From NCBI GenBank assembly GCA_907165275.2, contig OU015652.1, positions 2,309,001 through 2,373,000 of the forward strand: DNA of 64,000 nucleotides. Reading direction: 5' to 3'. Source of the stretch: Zygaena filipendulae. Its lineage: Eukaryota > Arthropoda > Insecta > Lepidoptera > Zygaenidae. Made by a program: the position numbers and the translations under genes. A model generated the notes under the pieces. The model worked only from the letters and a program-made list of their open reading frames with translations, made no database searches and had not been told where the DNA came from. Positions within the stretch are counted from its first letter, which is position 1; every line of letters starts with the position of its first letter. Positions 57,776 to 64,000 of this stretch are shown here, one piece after another.

Positions 57776-58412
57776 ACGTCACACGTGGTATCACTGGAAT
57801 CATGCATCAGAATCATGATTCACGATCACTGCTCGTATTCAATCCAGCATTATTTCTCGCATCCGGCACTCATACTCGTATGTCGATGTTTTGGTAACAC
57901 TGGTAGAAACACATGAGAAACTAAGTCCGCGGGTAGGTACGATGGAAGTGGTACCGTTGTCGACGATCGTCCCACAGTACACACCAAACTTTTACACGAA
58001 TTACCCCGCTGAGATTTCCTGCAGCACTACGTTCTGCAGGTGATTCTTGGGTTCTCTTTGAAGTGCTCCAGTATTTGACACCTCCAAATACGAGTCCCAT
58101 GCACCCGGGCGAAGTTCCAAGTGCGGACGGAAGGATACAGTTCAGTCAGCAGTCACGGCTAAGGTCAGCCACCGAAATTCACCCACTGATTTACCTTCAA
58201 AAAAATCTATCCCAGAACAACTTCCGAACCTCACACGGGCTAACTCCAGCTGCGCTGACACAGTTTTATTTCATAGTGTTCACTGTTGCTTAATAAAGAT
58301 ATTTGTAATTTAATAACAATTCGAAATACCGAACTTTACTCCTGAACAAACAGTGAGCGACTGGCGAGTGGCGACTGATCTACTAAATACCTAAGAAATG
58401 AATATTTGAAGT
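57776..58412. other. Unassigned intergenic DNA
   Basis: A 76-codon plus frame (58,063-58,293) is rich in Ser/Pro/Gln but matches nothing that I recognise. Not called. Confidence 0.4.
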
Positions 58413-59330
58413 ATTATAGCACGGGAGCCCAAGAAGGGATTTGTGGATTTACTAAAGCGCGTCAGATTAACATAAGGGAGATACCTTGCATGTCTACACA
58501 GAGTTGCGCATCTAGGATAACCGATCAGAATAGATAAAAAATCGATAGATAGAGCTTAAAATTCGGGCGTGTGAGATTAAAATAAAGTGTGCATATGAAT
58601 AATCTGACGATTTGAATATCACGTAAAGGAGTAAAAGGATCACAAAATTGCAAAAAAAAACACCACCTTGATATTCTCGAGCGTAGTTGATTTTTTTTTA
58701 AGTAAATAATTCAAGGATGGAAAAAAATCTGCCAATTTCCACAAGCCGAAAAAAACAAAAATTGAATGTTTTATAAAATATTTTTTCATGCTATCACATT
58801 CAGTAATCTAAAAAAAAATCACAATTTTTATTTTTAAGCCATCAGATTAAAACTATTCCTCCAAATAATCATCAGATTATTATTGGTCAGAACGACTAGT
58901 ACATCTAGCAGAACCGTCTGCATAAAAATCTGACGCGCTCGAGTATTTTAAAAGAGCTATATTTTTTTTTAATTTTCCAAAAGCCGCCACGCGTTTGCGT
59001 TAAGTGCGAATCGTCAGTTTTTTTAATTGAACCTTTTTTGGGTTCACTTAACATCCCCTCTGAAATCTGCTCTAATAATTTTCTTTTCTTCAATTTTGAC
59101 CCTTCCGTACAGTGACCCCTACAATGTAACCTCCATCATCAGAGATACCGTGGAGCACACTATCAATATCTGACGTCCTCGAATATTTTCATGTGACTGT
59201 GTTTTACATTTTTGAAACTCTCTAAGAAATGAAAGAAAAAACATCATATTTTAACCTTATTTCGTTTCTACGTCCTAATCTTCAAAACTCAATAGGTCCC
59301 AATGACGCTCGAGTAAATCCCCATTAATGG
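58413..59330. mobile_element. Repeat C copy 2 (empty-site copy)
   Basis: Matches 4042-5700 in order (ggatttgtggatttactaaa, gcgtcagattaacataaggg, cgatcagaatagataaaaaa). It carries the CTCGAG-centred motif near 58,676, 58,935, 59,178 (ctcgaa) and 59,309. Reads through the position where copy 1 has its MITE. The right end is truncated. Confidence 0.6.
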
Positions 59331-59332
59331 GC

Positions 59333-59586
59333 TTATTACACTACTTCCAATTTAGGGAATCTAAATCGGATACAATTTAGGATCAGTTAGTGCGAGAGAT
59401 AGCGAGTGGTCACACACTAAATTGTACCCTAAATCGACTACTCTAGGGTACATTTTAATGTAGTGTGATCACTCACTCACTGATCCTAAATCGGAACCAA
59501 CTGTTCGTTCGAATTCAACTTCGATTACACTTTCCGATTTCTTAGATTGGTGTCTGACAAATTGTAAAGTGTGATAAGCGTTTTAG
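59333..59586. mobile_element. ~250-bp MITE with short TIRs
   Basis: The left gggcttattacactactt and right aaagtgtgataagcgtttt are imperfect inverse complements. The interior repeats taaatcg and gatcctaaatcgga words in both orientations. It directly abuts repeat C copy 2. Confidence 0.5.
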
Positions 59587-60117
59587 CATTGTCAGCTCCG
59601 GTACTATTTAGGTTCCGGTAGTATTTTCACTACCATCGCTCCGTAAATAGGGTCCCTCACTATTTCAGAACTATTTTTGACCAATGTAAACAACAGAACT
59701 ATTTCCAAAAAGATAATAAGGAAATCCAGAACTACGTGAGAGGCGACTAGAACTCACTGATTTTTTTTATTTGACATTGGGGGGCCAACTTCACAGGCGT
59801 GTACAAACGGTTGTTTTTTCCGTTTATTTTCACAACCACAAGTGCATCAAAACCTATGGGGTACTTCCCGTTGACCTACAATCATGCAAGAAGCAATATT
59901 TTAGATACAGCACAAGTAAAGGGTAAACTCCAAAACCCGTAAAGTAGTTACATAATTATTATTTTTTCTGAAATTTATTTGCAGTTAGTCTGACCGCGAC
60001 CTATTGATGGGTGAGAGGACAAAATTTTCCGATGACAAAGTGAAGTTTGTACCTTAATCTTCTTTACCACGAACTATTTACATATCTACAAAATTGTACG
60101 GAACCCTCAATGCGCTA

Positions 60118-60690
60118 GACTCCCACTTGGCCGGTTTTTTTCCATTTTGACCGCTCGCCCCGTACCGCCGCGCCACCGTCGCGTCGTTCCCTAGGCTGCC
60201 TATTTCTTTTTGTTTACCTTTCTTTACTACCTCGTAACTTCTAATGTCCTAGTAGTTTTTTTTATTTTGTGCACGCTGTTTCTTTGCTATTTAGGCGAGT
60301 AGACTCGCACTTGGCCGGTTTTTTTCCATTTTCACCGCCCGCCCCGTACCGCCGCGCCGCCGTCGTTCCCTAGGCAACCTATTTGTTTTTGTTTACATTT
60401 CTTTACTACCTCGTAACTTCTAATGTCCTAGTAGTTTTTTTTATTTTGTGCACGCTGTTTCTTTGCTATTTAGGCGAGTAGACTCGCACTTGGCCGGTTT
60501 TTTTTTCCATTTTCACCGCCCGCCCCGTACCGCCGCGCCGCCGTCGTTCCCTAGGCAACCTATTTGTTTTTGTTTACATTTCTTTACTACCTCGTAACTT
60601 CTAATGTCCTAGTAGTTTTTTTTATTTTGTGCACGCTGTTTCTTTGCTATTTAGGCGAGGAGACTCGCACTTGACCGGTTTTTTTTAGCA
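60118..60690. repeat. ~180-bp satellite, three full units and a partial
   Basis: Units start at 60,118, 60,302 and 60,481, and a partial one at 60,662 (gactcgcacttggccggttt). Units 2 and 3 are nearly identical; unit 1 differs by a few substitutions and small indels. Each has a ccgcccgccccgtaccgccg block, ccctaggcaacctatttgtt and a gcacgctgtttctttgctat end. The left flank (gtacggaaccctcaatgcgc) is the known end of a lepidopteran dispersed repeat, so the satellite probably arose from one. Confidence 0.9.
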
Positions 60691-61729
60691 GACTGCAGAG
60701 GTTAAAAACAGACAGAAAACTAAAAGAAAAGAATGCAGAAATTATTTATTTTATTCCTTCTACTCTCCTAGTAACTTTTAGAACGATGCGCGGTGGGTTG
60801 CGGCCCTTCAGGAAATAGGCCGCGCCTATTTCATAATGGCCGCGTGGGCCAGAACGAGATAGATATATCATTCATTGTACAATCGGCGTGTGCAAGATAC
60901 CAAGGCCGCAAAGGTTGAGCTCTGCGGTGGTGCGCTTGGGCAGGGGTCATTGACTTGTTATCTGACCGATTCAATTGATTGCTAGTGATGTGTAGAGGCA
61001 AGCAAAAAAAGCTAAGTCGATAAAATTTTATCGTATTTTATTTCTTCGTATCAGCACTGCCATCATGGTTCAATCATTCTTTACCATTAACATTACACGA
61101 TCGTTTATTATGACCACACCTTTCGGTAACAGGCGTATATATTATCCTAGAATTCCCGCGGGAACTCCGAAATTACCGCGGGTGAAACCGCGGGGGACAG
61201 ATAGTATTATTATAAGATTACTTTCTCGAATTATTCTCAACAGATCCAAACAAGTTCTGTATCTTGTCCTAACTTTTAACTTATGTGGCCTTATAATGCT
61301 ATATAATTATCAATAATTTCACTTTAGAACTTTTGTTTACTAATTTATTACGTACATCGTGCATCGTCGTAACATTGAAAATTCATCTTTATTCTACCTA
61401 TTTTTCAGTTAAGTTCATATTAGAAGTATAATAGTAGATGCCTTACTGCCTTACTATGTATGCGATGAACCATTGTCGCAGTTGATTGTTGATCGGTGTT
61501 GGCTTAACTTACAGAAGAGTGACGTTCGTATAAAATTTTTGAATTTTTCTACTTGCATTAGATAACTTAACAATATGAGATTTATTATTACTCATTATAA
61601 TTTTGTAAATCAAGATGGCAGCTTAATTTTTATGTTTTTTGTGCTGAATATTCAAGATAATTTTAATATATTAATATCCATTCAGAGAGCATTGTTCTCT
61701 GGTAATTGGGTATTCTCCAAGGTATGAAT
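60691..61729. other. Intergenic with one repeat core
   Basis: A GC-cored repeat core (reverse) is at 61,140-61,205 (gaattcccgcgggaactccg ... gtgaaaccgcgggggacag). An imperfect palindrome aaataggccgcgcctatttc is at 60,811-60,830. The rest is unassigned. Confidence 0.5.
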
Positions 61730-62032
61730 ATCAAAATTCTAATTAGTCCGTCATTTAGAAAATAAAAAAATAATAGACACGTATTTTTTGCTTTTTCAAT
61801 TTAATGAAAATGAACATAGATAAAGCGCATTAAAGTTTAGGGTGGGGGGCTCGTGACGTCAATATTCATTATAAGCGCCATACAAACCGCACAGAATTGT
61901 GACGTCACGCGAAATTTCAACTCAATGTATCTCTGTTATTTTTTGAGTACGTAAAAAAAGAAAAAATACGTGTCCAATATTTTTTACTAATCTACACGAC
62001 GGACTAAAAAAAAATTTTTTGTCAAGTAGCCA
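61730..62032 (-). mobile_element. CRE-palindrome MITE, copy 8, inverted
   Basis: Reverse orientation: aattctaattagtccgtcat at the left and ctaatctacacgacggacta at the right. Palindromes cgtgacgtcaata (one base changed) and tgtgacgtcacg. The only complete copy facing minus. Confidence 0.8.
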
Positions 62033-62754
62033 ATTATTTGGTTATAAGAGCTTGACGGGTATGAAAAACAAACCATTATCATACATTTTAATTTAGTTTG
62101 TATCCACTTTTGTATGAAAGAGAAGTTTTTTTACGAAGAGAGTTGGCTCTAATAAAAACCAGTACAGCATGATGAGCAGAGTTATTGCCATCTAAATGGC
62201 TTTTAATATGTTAAAAATCCTGTACCAATGGAACCATTCATCGCGAAAAGTTATTGCTTGAAACTCAGACCAAATAAAAACTAAAGACGGAACGCTTAGA
62301 ACAAACAAGTAAAGCCAGGAAAAAGACACTATACCTGGGAATCCGTGTGGCACTTTCCTAAGCACCACATGCGTACGCAACCGGCTTCACTTCGTTGTTC
62401 GAGACGTTCCTTCTTCAGTTTTTATTTGGTCTGAGGCTTGAAAACAATTTTTTTCTATATTTTAAATTTATTTTGTCTAATATCTGAATAACAAATTACG
62501 CCGTCTTTGAACACATTATTTAGATTGTAGCGACACCGTTTTTTTAGAAATTTGTGAACATTCCACTTGTTAGTATAGAAAAAAAATTACGACTCGAGAG
62601 TCTGTTGGGTAATGCGATGTTATACAAAAATGAGACTTCGGTATTCGAAATGAAAATAAAAAAATTGCACTTTTTTTTCAATTTTTCTCATGTATATAAT
62701 TGAGATTGTTAATTGTAAACTATTAATTAAAAAATGTATATGTTTGGGGTTCAA
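62033..62754. other. Intergenic, nothing recognised
   Basis: Words such as tttttatttggtctgaggct and its inverse near 62,250-62,285 suggest another small foldback unit (about 62,230-62,440), not delimited. Confidence 0.35.
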
Positions 62755-62991
62755 CGGCCGCACTCAGAGTCGACTTTAATGATTACTTAGTTAAGTATAG
62801 ATTTTTAAAACAAAACTGCCGCAATCAGAGACGTTCAGTAAATTAAAGTTAATTGGCATTTAATGAGATGTAACTTAATTAGTAAAATGCCAATTAACAT
62901 TAATTTATTAAACTTGTCTGATTGCGGCAGTTTTGTTTTAAAAATCTATACTTAACTAAGTGATCATTAAAGTCGACTGTGAGTGCGGCGG
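62755..62991. mobile_element. Whole-length foldback MITE B, copy 3
   Basis: cggccgcactcagagtcgac ... gtcgactgtgagtgcggcgg; arms pair through ttagttaagtatagattttt, aaacaaaactgccgcaatca and gttaattggcat. The best-preserved copy of the family. Confidence 0.88.
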
Positions 62992-64000
62992 CAAGAGTGA
63001 GACGAATGGAGTGTACTTAATAGATTAATTATGAGATGGAATCGTTAACGCAAAAAGTATTAGGAATATAGTCTATATTAACTATGTAATTAGGTGTATT
63101 AAATTTTAGGTATTTGTGATGAATAAAATAAATGTAGTCATTGGTTTTATGACTAATTTAGGAAATGTCGTTGCACATTGTTTATTCAAATAACAAAAAA
63201 AATGGGAAATTTTGATTTATATCTAATTTATTTTTGATATGTGTCAGAAATGATCACTTTCGCTGTTTTAATAGAAAGACAATTATTAAACGTTGTTTTT
63301 AACTTTTAACGTAAAACATGTATCTAACATAAAGATGAAATAATATTTAACGATGGGATTGTGTCTCTTGTCATTTATTTTTATGACCAAAACAATCCAA
63401 CATTTTTCGCTGATATTATCACAAAATTTCTTCCAAGTGTGAAACTTTGTTGAATTTTCATTAATGTTTGCAGTTAATTTAAAAATCTCCAACAACAACA
63501 TGTTTTTATATTTCGTGTTAATGTTAGCCGCCCATATAAGATGCATATTGTTTACTAACAATCTTAATTATGTAGGAATAGTTCTATCGCTTTAAAGCAC
63601 TAGGATTTATTTTAGGTTATTACTACGTGCCTACGGTTCCTTACTAGCCATGCGGGAATATATTATAATAAAGAATATATTATATCGATTATAAAGTGTA
63701 AATATTACGCGTTTAAATCTCTTGTAGTACCGGGAGGATGACACTACTCAAGTTTTGTTTGCATTTTACCATCAAAACGATCAAAAATACAATATAATAT
63801 TGTTATTTCAACAATATTAAATACTAGCGCAATACTCGCAAATAAGTGCCGTCAATCGTTGCTGCTAGTTTAATACGTTTTCTACTATATTTATGGTAAT
63901 ACCGAATACATTATTTACTGCTTACTGTAGTGTGTTACGTTTCATATATTTCTGCTTAATTTATATTAAAAAAAACATTCAATAAAATTGTATCATTTAG
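62992..64000. other. Terminal intergenic stretch, nothing recognised
   Basis: Very AT-rich. A 91-codon minus frame (63,286-63,561) is Asn/Lys/Ile-rich, as random AT-rich frames are. No feature supported. Confidence 0.45.

Overview
The window looks like nuclear DNA from a moth or butterfly (Lepidoptera). It is AT-rich, full of short taggtaggtacctac-type tracts, and packed with interspersed repeats of lepidopteran style. The most frequent is a GC-cored repeat (ccccgcggtttcacccgcg...cccgcgggaattccggga). The spliced genes encode proteins closest in wording to insect orthologues: the gamma-adaptin trunk reads almost like the Drosophila protein. No prokaryotic, organellar or viral gene set is present. 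All names come from reading the translations by eye; no database was searched.

Layout. 1-14,385 holds no gene I can support: TIR elements, repeat fragments and a tRNA-derived SINE piece. 14,386-17,144 (minus) is a five-exon tetraspanin. 19,048-21,804 (minus) is a single-exon 918-codon gene resembling the ciliary/flagellar TPR protein CFAP70 (TTC18). 22,788-23,626 holds a LINE scrap and then a 609-bp P-element-like unit with 30-bp inverted repeats, an 8-bp target duplication and a THAP first exon. 24,440-30,439 (plus) is a complete five-exon ARFRP1, a Golgi Arf-like GTPase. 30,852-56,216 (plus) is a complete AP-1 gamma-adaptin gene of 21 coding exons with two alternative first exons, an 18-nt microexon and a tandem 3' splice site. 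56,217-64,000 is the 3' UTR and repeat-rich intergenic DNA, with a ~180-bp satellite.

How the genes fit together. ARFRP1 and AP-1 gamma lie head to tail, with 412 bp between stop and start codons. Both proteins act in cargo export at the trans-Golgi network, and ARFRP1 has been reported to work directly with AP-1 there. This pairing of functionally linked genes is the most interesting biological observation. The second theme is transposons shaping the introns: one MITE family carrying two GTGACGTCAC palindromes occurs in five AP-1 gamma introns and in the last ARFRP1 intron, where its end lies about 10 nt from the splice acceptor. A miniature LTR retrotransposon with near-identical LTRs sits in the AP-1 gamma 5' region.
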